64,000 nucleotides of DNA from Paenibacillus rigui (GCF_002234615.1 NZ_NMQW01000002.1:124001-188000); one strand, 5' to 3'. Shown: positions 8,842 to 18,270, counted from the first letter of the stretch. The notes: generated by a model not told the origin, from the letters alone. Translations and numbers: made by a program.

Positions 8842-9651
8842 CTATTTATTTTTCAAAGCAAGCATTTGATATACTTCACGCGAATCGCCACGCAATATTT
8901 TTTGGGCACACTGCATCTGACTGGACCCGTCTCCATCCAGAAAAATACCGTCAACGATTCCCGCTGGTCCGAGGGTTTCCTTCACCGCCGCCCGAAACTG
9001 CTCGGCTGTCGAAGGCTTGTCCGTGACGACCAGCCATATTCGCTGCTTGTCGTCATAGACCATCCCGGACCGCAGCCTCGCTTCATCGTAGAAGGGAAGC
9101 TGTTCCAATTCAGCCTGTTGCAGCCATTCGGCTTCCTTCTGCAGCGACATGCTGATACCGCCCTGTGCCCAGTAATGACTGCGATCAGTCACCCGGAGCT
9201 GGCTGGCATCCAGAACAACCTGTACGGACAAGTCCTTTGTAATTTCATCCCAGACCAGCGTACCTTTGGGAACATCGATATTGAACCAGCCGGAGCCGTA
9301 ATCGTTGGGCTGGCCTTTGATCGGCTGATCGTTAATAACCGCTATACTAAGCAAATCCCCGTTCCAGAAAAATCCCCCGTTGATTCCGAACTCACTGGTC
9401 CGCGTGACGTTACTCGTTATAGGCTTGAGTGTAATATTTTGCGGAACGGTCAGCATCGTATACAGCTTGACCCCGTTGTGCGCGGTCGCTTCCTTGTATG
9501 CGTAGTTGTGAGGCAGCCGGTAAAAGGAGGAGGGCTGAACCGCAGAGAACCACACAGCCATTAGATTTCCTAGCAAAAATGCCGCGACCATTAGCGGTAA
9601 CGGAAGAGACTCCATCCATTTTTTCAGACGAAGGGGCAAACGTCCTCTCAT
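8842..9651 (-). CDS. Membrane-anchored phosphodiester glycosidase domain protein
   Basis: Belongs to the phosphodiester glycosidase (NAGPA/DUF2233) family, which removes sugars linked through phosphodiesters or acts on surface glycopolymers. A single hydrophobic anchor (about residues 15-32) follows a basic N-terminus, so the rest faces outside. Family signatures are GINGGFFW in the middle and FLDGDGSSQM near the end. The start at 9651 has AAAGGAG seven bases upstream. The open frame continues upstream for 105 bases, but that part is the dispersed repeat at 9662-9787 and should not be translated. Single gene, with a likely terminator downstream. The substrate is unknown. Confidence 0.8.
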   Translation of the reverse strand: MRGRLPLRLKKWMESLPLPLMVAAFLLGNLMAVWFSAVQPSSFYRLPHNYAYKEATAHNGVKLYTMLTVPQNITLKPITSNVTRTSEFGINGGFFWNGDLLSIAVINDQPIKGQPNDYGSGWFNIDVPKGTLVWDEITKDLSVQVVLDASQLRVTDRSHYWAQGGISMSLQKEAEWLQQAELEQLPFYDEARLRSGMVYDDKQRIWLVVTDKPSTAEQFRAAVKETLGPAGIVDGIFLDGDGSSQMQCAQKILRGDSREVYQMLALKNK

Positions 9652-9661
9652 TGGCATGCTC

Positions 9662-9787
9662 CTTTTTTCACCACAATAAAATTTATAGGCTTCCGAGATA
9701 TCGGATATGAAAATTATATTTGGCGATAAAACCAGCCGCTGAACGCGGTCGCTCATCTTCGCAATGCTTCGACCAGAGGTTTTTTCA
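9662..9787 (-). repeat. Dispersed ~125-bp repeat, copy 1
   Basis: Shares long identical blocks with 32811-32937, including GCGGTCGCTCATCTTCGCAA and AAAATTATATTTGG, with its left third also matching 32713-32762. It lies immediately upstream of the glycosidase start. It ends (plus strand) in a T-rich GAGGTTTTTT. No terminal inverted repeats were found. In one minus-strand frame it reads MSDRxxxLVLSPNIIF..., creating a false N-terminal extension of the glycosidase. Confidence 0.8.
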
Positions 9788-9857
9788 CATCAGATATTCA
9801 TAGATTCGTGCTGTACTCCCTATGAATATACTCTATGAATGCTTGCCCAAAATCATG

Positions 9858-10292
9858 CTAGGACTCGATGACTACGCCCTTTTTCAGCACCAGATTCGCA
9901 TAAAGCGCTTTCTCTGAGGTTGCTACGATGGCGTAGGCCTGCTTTGCGCGCTCATAGAAAGCAAACCGTTCCACCTGCTCGAACTTCTCCTGCTCAGGCT
10001 CATGCTTGCGAACCAATGCCTTATACTCATCCCAAATCGTCGGTACGACAGGATCTCCCGGCACGACTTGCATCAAAGCAAGCGGATAGGCAGCATAGGA
10101 ATCCAGAGGAAAAAAGGCCAGAATCGCATCCAGAAGCTCCGGGATCGAATGTCCATCGCAGCGAATCAGTCTTTGCGCGTGACTGGCTGCAGGAAAATTT
10201 CCGTCTGCCAAAATAAGCTCATCTCCGTGCCCCATCTCCATCAAAATTTTCAGCAGCTCCGGCGACAGTATGGAAGGAATTCCTTTTAACAT
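9858..10292 (-). CDS. fucU: RbsD/FucU family sugar mutarotase
   Basis: Interconverts the anomers of L-fucose (or another sugar such as ribose). The 144-residue length and MLKGIPSILSPELLKILMEMGHGDEL start are typical of FucU: the His in MGHGD is the conserved catalytic residue, followed by LADGNFPA. The C-terminal YERAKQAYAIVATSE is the family tail. It stands alone with no kinase, isomerase or transporter next to it, which is unusual since these genes usually sit inside a sugar operon. Cytosolic decamer in characterised members. Confidence 0.88.
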   Translation of the reverse strand: MLKGIPSILSPELLKILMEMGHGDELILADGNFPAASHAQRLIRCDGHSIPELLDAILAFFPLDSYAAYPLALMQVVPGDPVVPTIWDEYKALVRKHEPEQEKFEQVERFAFYERAKQAYAIVATSEKALYANLVLKKGVVIES

Positions 10293-10775
10293 TGCTCAGC
10301 ATCCTCTCAGTCTATATTTTCAAAAGATATCCTATCGGTATCCCTCTCTGCTGTCAACCATTTGTTTCCAGCGATAAAGAAGGAGCTTGATGTCAGATGA
10401 AGAATGAATGGAACTCATGCGAATAAATTGGGTATTTTTGAAAGCATACTATACAAGACATTCACATAAGAAAGGAGTACGTTTAGGAGCAATCACCGCG
10501 GAAATACTGTCTCCTATGCTGTTAAAGATGATCCTTCGAATGCAACTTTATTTTGTTTCGATCGTCCTAAAAGAGAACCATGAAATCCAGTTGGTGGAAA
10601 ATGAAGGGACCGATGATAAACTTATCGTCTAATGAATCATAACCATTGTTATCCTGCGAAAAAGGCGCAGCAAGTCCCCGATGCCGGACTTTTAAGAAAA
10701 TCTTAAGGAAATCATCAGGTTGTCTATCGAAATATAAGGTATGATAAAACCAAGTTGAGATGAGGAGGAAATAAA

Positions 10776-11354
10776 TTGAATCTGCAACCAACGTCTGCCG
10801 CACTAGAAAAAGTTATGTTTCTATATAAATTTATCCGTACCCCGAAAACCATTGGTAGCGTAACTCCCAGCTCGCGTTTCCTTACAAGTAAAATGATTGA
10901 CTCCATTCCTTGGAGCGATGTGACTGCCGTTGCAGAATTAGGGGCCGGCACCGGTGTGGTTACCAAAGCCATTCAGCAAGCAGTCCAGCCGGGCTCCAAG
11001 GTGCTCGTATTCGAGCGGGACACCCACCTGAGACACCCGCTGCAAGCGCAGTTTCCTGAATTCAGCGTTTATTCGGACGCCTGCAGCCTGTATGCCAACA
11101 TGCGAAAGCAAGGACTGGAGAGTCTGGATTGCATTATTAGCGGACTGCCTTTCGCGAATTTCCCTCAGACGACGCGTGACGCCATTATGGAGCAAATCGT
11201 CAAATCGCTGAAGCCGGGTGGTTTATTCGTTGCTTTCCAGTACTCCTTGCAAATGAAAAACCAGCTTAGCCGTTATTTCGACATTGAATCCATCCAATTC
11301 GTCCTGCTCAATGTCCCCCCAGCCTTTGTGTATGTCTGCAGAAAAAAACAGTAA
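10776..11354 (+). CDS. Class I SAM-dependent methyltransferase (phospholipid N-methyltransferase-like)
   Basis: SAM-binding motif I is VAELGAGTGV (about residues 51-60), followed by an acidic strand end (VFERD) and motif IV (IISGLPFANFP). The latter resembles the PF motif of rRNA dimethylases and of the PmtA-like group (COG3963), to which the LYKFIRTPKTIGSVTPSS start also points. Substrate could be a membrane phospholipid or another small molecule. The start is TTG at 10776, with GAGGAGG seven bases upstream and no better ATG. Single gene, followed 92 bases later by ypdA in the same direction. Confidence 0.75.
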   Translation: MNLQPTSAALEKVMFLYKFIRTPKTIGSVTPSSRFLTSKMIDSIPWSDVTAVAELGAGTGVVTKAIQQAVQPGSKVLVFERDTHLRHPLQAQFPEFSVYSDACSLYANMRKQGLESLDCIISGLPFANFPQTTRDAIMEQIVKSLKPGGLFVAFQYSLQMKNQLSRYFDIESIQFVLLNVPPAFVYVCRKKQ

Positions 11355-11446
11355 GCTTCCGTAACTGGCATCCTCGCTTTCAATGCGTTACTATAAAGTT
11401 ATAGAGCCTTCGGGCTGAAACGTTATGGACAAGCGAGGGGTTTAGT

Positions 11447-12424
11447 TTGGAAGAAGTAATTATCGTCGGCGCCGGACCTTGTGGACTGTCCGCCGCATTA
11501 GAACTGCAAAAACGAGGGGTCGATCCCCTGATCATCGAGAAGCATTGCGTAGCGCACTCCATTTATTTATACCCTACATACATGCAGTTTTTCAGCACTC
11601 CGGAGCTGCTGGAGATCGGCGGCCTCCCGTTTAACACGCCTCATGAGAAGCCTTATCGTAATGAGGCGCTGCACTATTACCGTAATGCCGCCTTGCGCAG
11701 CGGGGTTCGCATACAGTCTTATCACACGGTGGATCGGATTACGAGGGCGGACAGCGGTCATTTCGAGCTGCAAATAACGGATCGTTTCGGTAAAAGCTCA
11801 ACAGCAGGCGCACGCCATGTCATCGTAGCCACAGGATACTTCGATCATCCGAACCTTCTTGGCATTCCGGGAGAAGATTTGTCGAAGGTGAGCCACTATT
11901 ATCGGGAAGCGCATCCGTATAGCGGCACGCGCGTAGCTATTATCGGCGGAAGCAACTCCGCGATTGACGCTGCAATGGACCTGCTACGGGCTGGAGCCGA
12001 TGTAACGGTGGTTTATCGTAAACAAGATTACTCTCCCAGCATTAAGCCCTGGGTTCGTCCGCTTTTTGAAAGCATGGTGAACAAGGGGCGTATCCGGATG
12101 CTGTTCAACTCTCAAGTCATTCGGATTGACGAAGCATCCGTTACCGTACGATCCGAGGGGCAGGAGCAAGAAATCGCCAACGATTTTGTTCTCGCATTAA
12201 CCGGGTTCAGGCCGGATCGCGGATTGCTTACGGAAGCAGGAGCCCAGTTAAACGATGAACACGCACCTGTACATGACGAACTGACCATGGAAACCACAGT
12301 TGAAAATCTCTATATCGCCGGTGTTGCCGCATCCGGAAGCAACGCGAATGAAGTGTTTATTGAAACAGGCAGGCTGCACGGGGTTCGTATCGCGGACCAT
12401 ATTATATCCAGAGCCCGTGCTTAA
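11447..12424 (+). CDS. ypdA: YpdA family putative bacillithiol disulfide reductase
   Basis: FAD- and NADPH-binding flavoprotein thought to reduce bacillithiol disulfide. FAD motif GAGPCGLSA is at residues 8-16 and the NADPH motif GGSNSAID lies near 165. The C-terminal NLYIAGVAASGSNANEVFIE closes the FAD site. Length 325 matches Bacillus YpdA, which like this lacks a CxxC redox pair. TTG at 11447 is the start, with GAGGGG upstream; there is no nearby ATG. A strong bidirectional terminator follows. It implies the host makes bacillithiol, as expected of this group. Confidence 0.92.
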   Translation: MEEVIIVGAGPCGLSAALELQKRGVDPLIIEKHCVAHSIYLYPTYMQFFSTPELLEIGGLPFNTPHEKPYRNEALHYYRNAALRSGVRIQSYHTVDRITRADSGHFELQITDRFGKSSTAGARHVIVATGYFDHPNLLGIPGEDLSKVSHYYREAHPYSGTRVAIIGGSNSAIDAAMDLLRAGADVTVVYRKQDYSPSIKPWVRPLFESMVNKGRIRMLFNSQVIRIDEASVTVRSEGQEQEIANDFVLALTGFRPDRGLLTEAGAQLNDEHAPVHDELTMETTVENLYIAGVAASGSNANEVFIETGRLHGVRIADHIISRARA

Positions 12425-12465
12425 TGCATTCATTTCACTTGTAACCACACCCCCGTATTTTCCAC

Positions 12466-12517
12466 AAAAAATACGCTTCCTCCCCACCCTGCCCGGTGGA
12501 GAGGAAGCGTATTTCTT
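12466..12517. terminator. Bidirectional terminator between ypdA and phnC-like gene
   Basis: AAATACGCTTCCTC-CCC-ACC pairs with GGT-GGAGAGGAAGCGTATTT, a stem of about 18 pairs with A-run on the left and T-run on the right. It serves the two convergent genes. Confidence 0.85.
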
Positions 12518-12531
12518 TCTGGTGCCAGAGC

Positions 12532-13260
12532 TTAAAAAATGAGATCCTTTTCTCTCTGTGTCAGTCTTCTTCCCGCAATATCGACGACCAGTCTGCCGCC
12601 GGACAACCCCCAAATGCGGGTACCGTATTTTTCAGCGAATTCCACCTGATGCAGGCTGCAAAAAACAATGACCTTGTCCTTTTGACAAATGGATTTCAGA
12701 TCCTCCAGTACCTTGATCGCCGCTTCGGGATCCAAACCGGATACCGGCTCATCGGCATAAATCACCTTCGCTCCGCGGATAAGCGCTTTCGCAATAGCTA
12801 CCCGCTGCTTCTCCCCGCCGCTCAGCTTCTCCACCGGATCGTGGGCTTTGTCCAATAATCCGACCTTATCCAAATAGTCCATTGCTGTCATATGATCGTC
12901 ATTGGAGGTTGTTCCGGTCAGCATTCGCCACCAGGCTTTATGCAGGAACAGACCGCTCAGCACATTTTTCAAAGCGGATTTCCGGGGATTCAGATTCGGC
13001 TTCTCTTCGAGATAAGCCCAATCCTTGCGAAGCTTCAGCTGCTCCAGCCCCCGCACACCCGAAATATCTTTTCCCTCGTATATGTATTGACCTTCATCCC
13101 ACTTCTCCTTTAAGGACAAGCAGCGAAAAAGCGTCGTTTTGCCGCTCCCGCTCGCACCAACCAAAGCGATAAGCTCTCCTTCGTCGGCTTGAAAGCTGAT
13201 TTTGGACAAAATGTTATGATCTGGCGGAAATGATTTCGATAAATTGCGTACAATAATCAT
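12532..13260 (-). CDS. phnC: PhnC-like ABC transporter ATP-binding protein, orphan
   Basis: ABC ATPase resembling the phosphonate importer subunit PhnC. Walker A is GASGSGKT (about 35-42), the signature is LSGGEKQR, Walker B runs into YADEPVSGLDP, and the H-loop is in SLHQVEF. Length 242 fits. The RKDWAYLEEKPNLNPR segment replaces the usual Q-loop text VFQQFNLV: where Gln is expected the sequence reads AYLEEK, which is unusual. No permease or binding protein gene is adjacent, so it either pairs with a distant transporter or has another role. The assignment to PhnC rather than another importer ATPase is moderate. Confidence 0.7.
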   Translation of the reverse strand: MIIVRNLSKSFPPDHNILSKISFQADEGELIALVGASGSGKTTLFRCLSLKEKWDEGQYIYEGKDISGVRGLEQLKLRKDWAYLEEKPNLNPRKSALKNVLSGLFLHKAWWRMLTGTTSNDDHMTAMDYLDKVGLLDKAHDPVEKLSGGEKQRVAIAKALIRGAKVIYADEPVSGLDPEAAIKVLEDLKSICQKDKVIVFCSLHQVEFAEKYGTRIWGLSGGRLVVDIAGRRLTQREKDLIF

Positions 13261-13451
13261 CCGTTCGCGCTCCTTTTCCCACCTTAATCCTTAACTTCCC
13301 TTTAGTATAGCCTATCACAGTTACTCCAAAAAGTTTAATCTCCAGCGAAGGAGCCTGTCAATACATAAAAAAAACGGAAAGACACAAAGTAAAGAAACAA
13401 ACGAACGAAAATAACCCGGGATAAACGGCTTCGCCGTCCACAAAAGAAAGG

Positions 13452-14351
13452 ATGAACCCTGCCATGCATTGTTCCCGATTGGAAACCTGCGCTATCGCAT
13501 TGACAGCGGTACTGCTCTTAACAAGCGCCAGCGGCTGTACGGCCAGTAAAACAACCCCGCCGCAGGGGATCCAACAAAGCTCCCAGCTCAACAGCACGAG
13601 CCTGCTGGAAAACGGGCCTATGCAGTCTCTAAGCCAAACCGGTACACCAAAGCTGCTCGATGGAAAAGAAAGCACGCTGAGAACCAACAAAGCGCTCAGC
13701 TTGGCCGACCTGCATCACAAATACAAAAGCACCTTTTTATTCAGCGGTCCCACTTCAAAAAGACAAGTTTCCCTTACGTTTGACGATGTGCCGGATCTGA
13801 TTTATACGCCTCAAATATTGGATATCCTTCATAACTACGGCGTTCGGGCTACTTTCTTCGTCGTTGGTAATCGCGCTGCAGCTCATCCTGAAATAATCCG
13901 TCGAATGGTACGGGATGGCCACGCGATCGGCAGCCATACCTTTACCCACCCGAACTGCAACAAAGTCAGTGACACCAAGTTCCAAAACGAGATTACACGC
14001 ACAGAGCAAACGCTCGCCAATATTACCGGCTACAAGCCTACCCTGTTCCGCCCCCCTTACGGCAATGTGACGGAGCAGCAAATTTTGTGGCTGGCCAGCC
14101 AGCAGTATCATATCATTAATTGGAATGTCGATTCCCTGGATTGGAAGGGATTGAATGCGGACCAAGTATCCGCCAATATTCTGGGTCATGTGAGACCCGG
14201 ATCTGTCATTCTACAGCATGCCGGCGGAGGCGAAGGCGAGGATCTGACCGGAACGGTACAGGCTCTGCCCCATATTATTGAAAACCTGCATACCCAAGGC
14301 ATCGATATGGTCACTATCCCTGAGCTGTTCCATATTTCTGCCGGCAAGTAG
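13452..14351 (+). CDS. Lipoprotein polysaccharide deacetylase (NodB domain)
   Basis: Removes N-acetyl groups from a cell-surface polymer such as peptidoglycan or chitin-like glycans. The signal peptide ends in ASGC with C29 as the likely lipidated residue, so the enzyme is anchored outside. The NodB domain runs from about 104 to 295: TFDDVPD holds the catalytic and metal aspartates (D111, D112), SHTFTH gives metal histidines H162 and H166, RPPYG is motif 3, and ILQHAGG supplies the last histidine. The usual TFDDGPD has Val for Gly here. Two starts are possible (13452 or 13464); GAAAGG sits directly before the first. It converges on the surface-protein pair downstream. Confidence 0.88.
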   Translation: MNPAMHCSRLETCAIALTAVLLLTSASGCTASKTTPPQGIQQSSQLNSTSLLENGPMQSLSQTGTPKLLDGKESTLRTNKALSLADLHHKYKSTFLFSGPTSKRQVSLTFDDVPDLIYTPQILDILHNYGVRATFFVVGNRAAAHPEIIRRMVRDGHAIGSHTFTHPNCNKVSDTKFQNEITRTEQTLANITGYKPTLFRPPYGNVTEQQILWLASQQYHIINWNVDSLDWKGLNADQVSANILGHVRPGSVILQHAGGGEGEDLTGTVQALPHIIENLHTQGIDMVTIPELFHISAGK

Positions 14352-14394
14352 CAAAGCCATGAGTAGAACTGCCGTCGGACAATTCATGCCCCGG

Positions 14395-16203
14395 TTACTT
14401 GTCATCTAACGGATAGAAAATGACATCAACCGGGAATGCAGACCCTGCTGCAGGAGTAAATTCAATATCCATCGAAGGCTCGGTTCCATTCGTTCTAGCC
14501 AATATGGTGTAGCCTTGATAATCCATCATCACCCCGGAAGGCGGTGCCTGGACGATCCTTCCATCCACTTCAAAGGGGCCTCTAAACACGCCGCCGCGCG
14601 GCAGGAGCAGTACAGCCATTTTACGCGGATGGTCCAGATGAATTTTATAGACGACGCCATAGTTGCCCAGGTTTAACGAGTCTTCCTTGGAAAAGAAGTC
14701 CGTTCCTGTGACGAATTTATCGGAAGTCCCATCGCCAATGGCCAAGCTGGATGGCTTGCTGAAGTTTCGGGCATCGACGTTCCAGCTTACATCCGAACCG
14801 TTGAACGTCCCTCTCACGTTCCCGTTATAGGGCAGCCGGTTATAAAGACCGATTGAATCAAGGCCGGCTCCGGCATCCATGGCGACGAAAGAGAAGTATA
14901 CCTCTCCGTCCGTTTCCACGTCATACAGAACATTCATTCCTTGCCCCGGGAAAAATTCCGGCATCTTTTTGTAGTAAGCTGTCTCATAAGGCCCCAACAC
15001 CATAGTGTCCGGCTCCCTTTGCTCCTGATCGTCCTGTAAAAATTCGATCGAGGCTTCGTTACCGATCAAATTCGCATAGATAGAGGGGTATACTTCTCCC
15101 TTCCGCGTCGTCTTGATGGTTACCGTCCGATCCGGGCTCGGGTTGCGAACAGCGATAGCAAACTGAACTTTTTCATTCATGCCATTGACATGATCGGCGT
15201 ACAGCCTAGCCTTGCCGTTTACTTTTTCCTGGTACAGGAATCCCTTTTCCGTGAAGGTTTCCGGGCTGTCGCTTACGATCAGCGGCCGTTCCGTGCTAAG
15301 CTTCGTCACATTAGGCAGCTGCGGAATTCCCCGCAAGTAGCTGCGAAGCGTCTTCTCCTCCTCCTTCACGAATGTGCCGACCGGCTCATGATACACCTTG
15401 TATTCGAACGGGTCCAAATAGGGCTCGTTACTAATCTCAACATTATGAGAAAACGTCTCACTGACCGTTCCTCTGCTGTCCGTTACCTGCAAGGAAACCT
15501 TAAATAAGCCCGGTTCAAAAATCGCCTCCGCTTTGCCTGTCCATTCCATGCTCGAGATTTTGTCGCCGTCCGGGTCATAGCTTGCATCTGTATACCGGAT
15601 GGGCTCCCCCAGCCTGTACTTCTCCTTATCAACCGTAAATCTCGCGATCGGCTTCGCATTCGGCATCGTATCATTGTGAAAGGACTCACCGGCTTGCGGC
15701 ATTTTTACATACAATAACTCGAGCCTGTTCCATTGTTGATTCACATTGGCTTTAAACTGGACATAGCCGTTCAGCCAATCCAGCCGGATATATAGCCTGT
15801 CATCATGAACCATAGCCGCTTTATCGAAGCTCTCCGCCTGCCCGTTGACCCGAAGCTCCTTGGATGCCAAAGCAAATTCAGCAAAGCCGGATGGCAGCGT
15901 GAGCTGCACAGTCGAGGTATCAGACTGCCACTTTACAGATACCCCCAGGAGCTCTGGTAAAATCACCGCGGGCACATAAACCTGTTCCTTGATTTGCAGC
16001 ACCGGCGCATCCAGTGTAAGCGGCTGACCGTCCGCATAGGCTTGATTATCGCCAAAGTAGAATAAAGCGGAACGGCTCTGAGGTACGGTTCCCGATGCCG
16101 AAGCCTGGGTCGGGGTCACGATATAAGATGCAGGCAAAGTCAGCGCCACACCTAAAAATAATAAGGGCTTCATGATTCGTTTCAACCGTTGTGCCAGTAA
16201 CAT
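14395..16203 (-). CDS. Secreted copper-amine-oxidase-N/PKD protein, paralogue 2
   Basis: A 602-residue exported protein with a signal peptide (cleavage likely after ASA near residue 36). Residues 45-165 look like the copper amine oxidase N-terminal (stalk) domain, a non-catalytic module in Paenibacillus surface proteins. Residues 185-275 form a PKD-like beta domain (FTVDKEKYRLGEPIRYTD, YDPDGD, VTDSRG). The remaining ~320 residues have no assignment but match the next gene throughout, including NPSPDRTVTIKTTRKG and FPGQG/LYDVETDG. RBS AAAGGAG lies 12 bases ahead of the ATG. It follows its paralogue by 40 bases and is convergent with the deacetylase gene. Probably a cell-wall or matrix binding protein; no catalytic residues were recognised. 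Confidence 0.82.
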   Translation of the reverse strand: MLLAQRLKRIMKPLLFLGVALTLPASYIVTPTQASASGTVPQSRSALFYFGDNQAYADGQPLTLDAPVLQIKEQVYVPAVILPELLGVSVKWQSDTSTVQLTLPSGFAEFALASKELRVNGQAESFDKAAMVHDDRLYIRLDWLNGYVQFKANVNQQWNRLELLYVKMPQAGESFHNDTMPNAKPIARFTVDKEKYRLGEPIRYTDASYDPDGDKISSMEWTGKAEAIFEPGLFKVSLQVTDSRGTVSETFSHNVEISNEPYLDPFEYKVYHEPVGTFVKEEEKTLRSYLRGIPQLPNVTKLSTERPLIVSDSPETFTEKGFLYQEKVNGKARLYADHVNGMNEKVQFAIAVRNPSPDRTVTIKTTRKGEVYPSIYANLIGNEASIEFLQDDQEQREPDTMVLGPYETAYYKKMPEFFPGQGMNVLYDVETDGEVYFSFVAMDAGAGLDSIGLYNRLPYNGNVRGTFNGSDVSWNVDARNFSKPSSLAIGDGTSDKFVTGTDFFSKEDSLNLGNYGVVYKIHLDHPRKMAVLLLPRGGVFRGPFEVDGRIVQAPPSGVMMDYQGYTILARTNGTEPSMDIEFTPAAGSAFPVDVIFYPLDDK

Positions 16204-16243
16204 GTTAGTTTCAAACTCCTTTGTTTAATGAATTCATCCGTCT

Positions 16244-18052
16244 TTATTTGTCAGCAAGCGGAAGAACAAGCAACTCCAAAGGGAGTTTCGTGCGATCCGT
16301 TGCCATAAGCTCAATAACAAGAGCCGTATCCTGGGAATTTTCCGTCCGTCCCAGCAGCACAATTTCTTTGGGAGTCAGCCCTGCTTCCGGTAATTCCAAG
16401 GTTTGCCCGTTAACCCTCAGCGTCCCCTGAAAAAATCCGCCCTTGGGATGAAGCGCAGCGGCCAGCTTCCCTTTCGTTTTCAGCTCGATCCGGTAATGAA
16501 CCCCTGCGTAACCAGGGTGCTGTGCTGCTTGCCCATTTCGCTTGTCTGTACCCGTCAGCTTCGGCTCCACCTGATCATCGCCGATCGTTAGGGACAGCTG
16601 GTTATTCAGTTCCCGGGCATCAATTTCCCATGATACCTCGGATACCGGGAATGTGCCTGTTTCATCCCCCACAGCTTGCGGGATTGCCTTGTACTTGCCT
16701 AAATCATAGGCTTGCAGGCCGGGTGGGGTCATGATGTAGGCGACGTCAATTTTTCCATCCGTCTGGATATCGTAAATACTTTGGACGCCTTGCCCCGGGC
16801 TGAGCACCGGACTCGCTGCATAAATGACGGCTTCGCCGGGCTGAATCGTCAGTTCTTCATCGGAAGCCGGAGCCGTCATATAATCTTCCAGCGTTTTGTA
16901 GGCTCTTACCGGATTATAGACCGAAGGTGCTGAAATCGACTTCCGGGTCGTCGTCACTTGAACCGGTTTGGATTGGTCTTGGTTTCGTATCACAATGGAG
17001 AGTTGACTGCTGCTGTTCATCCCGTTCACATAGCTTGTGTACAATCGTGCGGAACCGCTCACGGTATCTTCATATAAAAAGCCCGGGGCAGCCACAGGGG
17101 AGGTACGCATCCCTCTCAGCAGCGTCCTGTCCTCCGGTTGACGGACAAGGACGGGAACCGTCTGCTTTTTCTCACTACCATAAACAGAAGCACTGACAAC
17201 ACCGGCATCATAGGAAAATATACTGCCCACGGAGTTCGTATAATAAGGGTATTCTAGCTCGGTAAGATAAGATGAGTCCGTTACTTGAATGGTCTTGGAA
17301 AAAGGCTCGCTCTCATTTCCCCTGCCATCCTTAACCTTAAGCGTTACCGTATACGTTCCTGGCTTGAAATAAGCCTCTTCTTTGCCTGTCCATTCGTAAC
17401 CCGGAAGACCTTCCGCATCCGGATCGTAGCTGAGATCAACGATGTGGACCGGTTCTCCCAACCGGTACACCGGCTTATCGAAGGCGAACTTCGCGATAGG
17501 CTTGGAGTTAGGCTGAGCATCGTCCGCTGTCAAAGCCGACTCTTTATAGGCAGTCGACACTTGTCCAATGTAGCGGATCGCAATGCTTCGACTGGCTTCG
17601 TCATACGTATATGTCATGTTAAGAAATGGAGCAATCCAGGACAATTTGACCATCAAACGGTCATTACGAAGGGAAGCCGCTTCGTCAAAGGCTATAATTT
17701 CACCGTTCACCGATACGGTTTGATGGTCTGCATCGAATTCCAGGTACGCTTTTGGGGTTACCAGACTAATCTTGCGTGTGGCTTCATTCCAGCTTAACTG
17801 AAGTCCCATTTGGTCCGCCAACCAACGGGAAGGTACAAATAATGAATCCTGCAGCACCACTGCTGGCTCTTCCAAAGTAGCGGGAACCCCGTTGACCAGG
17901 GCATCCGCCCTTCCGGGAAAAAGCTGAATTTGTGTCGCAGCCGTCGATACGGCCTCCACAGGAAGAGGCGCCTGCAAGCCTGCTGCAAGCGCCGAACCGC
18001 ATAATGCAACGGTCGTCAATGTTTTTCTAAAGTTGCGAAGCATACATTCCAT
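16244..18052 (-). CDS. Secreted copper-amine-oxidase-N/PKD protein, paralogue 1
   Basis: First gene of the pair, also exactly 602 residues. Signal peptide to about residue 34 (LPVEA), then the stalk-type domain with two PS/W motifs (LFVPSRWLADQMG, LMVKLSWI). A PKD-like domain follows (FDKPVYRLGEPVHIVDLSYDPD, VKDGRGNESEPF), then an unassigned C-terminal half ending LLVLPLADK. Shared blocks with the downstream protein include YDPD, EWTGK-EA-F-PG, ARLY, NGM and PGQG. The relation is a clear but old duplication (roughly a third identical by eye). AAAGGAG lies 2 bases before the ATG at 18052 and 11 before the ATG at 18043, so either may be used. Function unknown; surface location is inferred. Confidence 0.82.
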   Translation of the reverse strand: MECMLRNFRKTLTTVALCGSALAAGLQAPLPVEAVSTAATQIQLFPGRADALVNGVPATLEEPAVVLQDSLFVPSRWLADQMGLQLSWNEATRKISLVTPKAYLEFDADHQTVSVNGEIIAFDEAASLRNDRLMVKLSWIAPFLNMTYTYDEASRSIAIRYIGQVSTAYKESALTADDAQPNSKPIAKFAFDKPVYRLGEPVHIVDLSYDPDAEGLPGYEWTGKEEAYFKPGTYTVTLKVKDGRGNESEPFSKTIQVTDSSYLTELEYPYYTNSVGSIFSYDAGVVSASVYGSEKKQTVPVLVRQPEDRTLLRGMRTSPVAAPGFLYEDTVSGSARLYTSYVNGMNSSSQLSIVIRNQDQSKPVQVTTTRKSISAPSVYNPVRAYKTLEDYMTAPASDEELTIQPGEAVIYAASPVLSPGQGVQSIYDIQTDGKIDVAYIMTPPGLQAYDLGKYKAIPQAVGDETGTFPVSEVSWEIDARELNNQLSLTIGDDQVEPKLTGTDKRNGQAAQHPGYAGVHYRIELKTKGKLAAALHPKGGFFQGTLRVNGQTLELPEAGLTPKEIVLLGRTENSQDTALVIELMATDRTKLPLELLVLPLADK

Positions 18053-18242
18053 AACTCCTTTTCGATTTAATTACCTAAAGAGGATTGCATTCTACTCTAT
18101 TCCCGCCATGGGCGTGACTCAACAAATACCATTTTGACTCCATCATATACACATACGCAGTTGTCCCCCGACGGTTTCTCTATCGGATGACAATTCCAAG
18201 ACTTCTAAAAGTCTACCATGTATATAAACATCTGAAAACACA

Positions 18243-18270
18243 AAAACCGCCAATCTTCTTGATTGACGGC
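18243..18270 (-). terminator. Terminator of the small gene at 18304-18450
   Basis: On the minus strand CCGTCAATC, loop AAGAA, GATTGGCGG, then TTTTTGTGTTTT. It separates the small gene from the paralogue pair. Confidence 0.75.

Noticed and set aside
10408-10632. Plus-strand 74-codon frame before the methyltransferase gene
   Set aside because: No RBS, no recognisable protein, and an opposing frame of similar length overlaps it. It could be chance.
13400-13445. Riboswitch-like hairpin with TTCG loop before the deacetylase gene
   Set aside because: Only ACGGC-TTCG-CCGT is present; no conserved riboswitch core was found.
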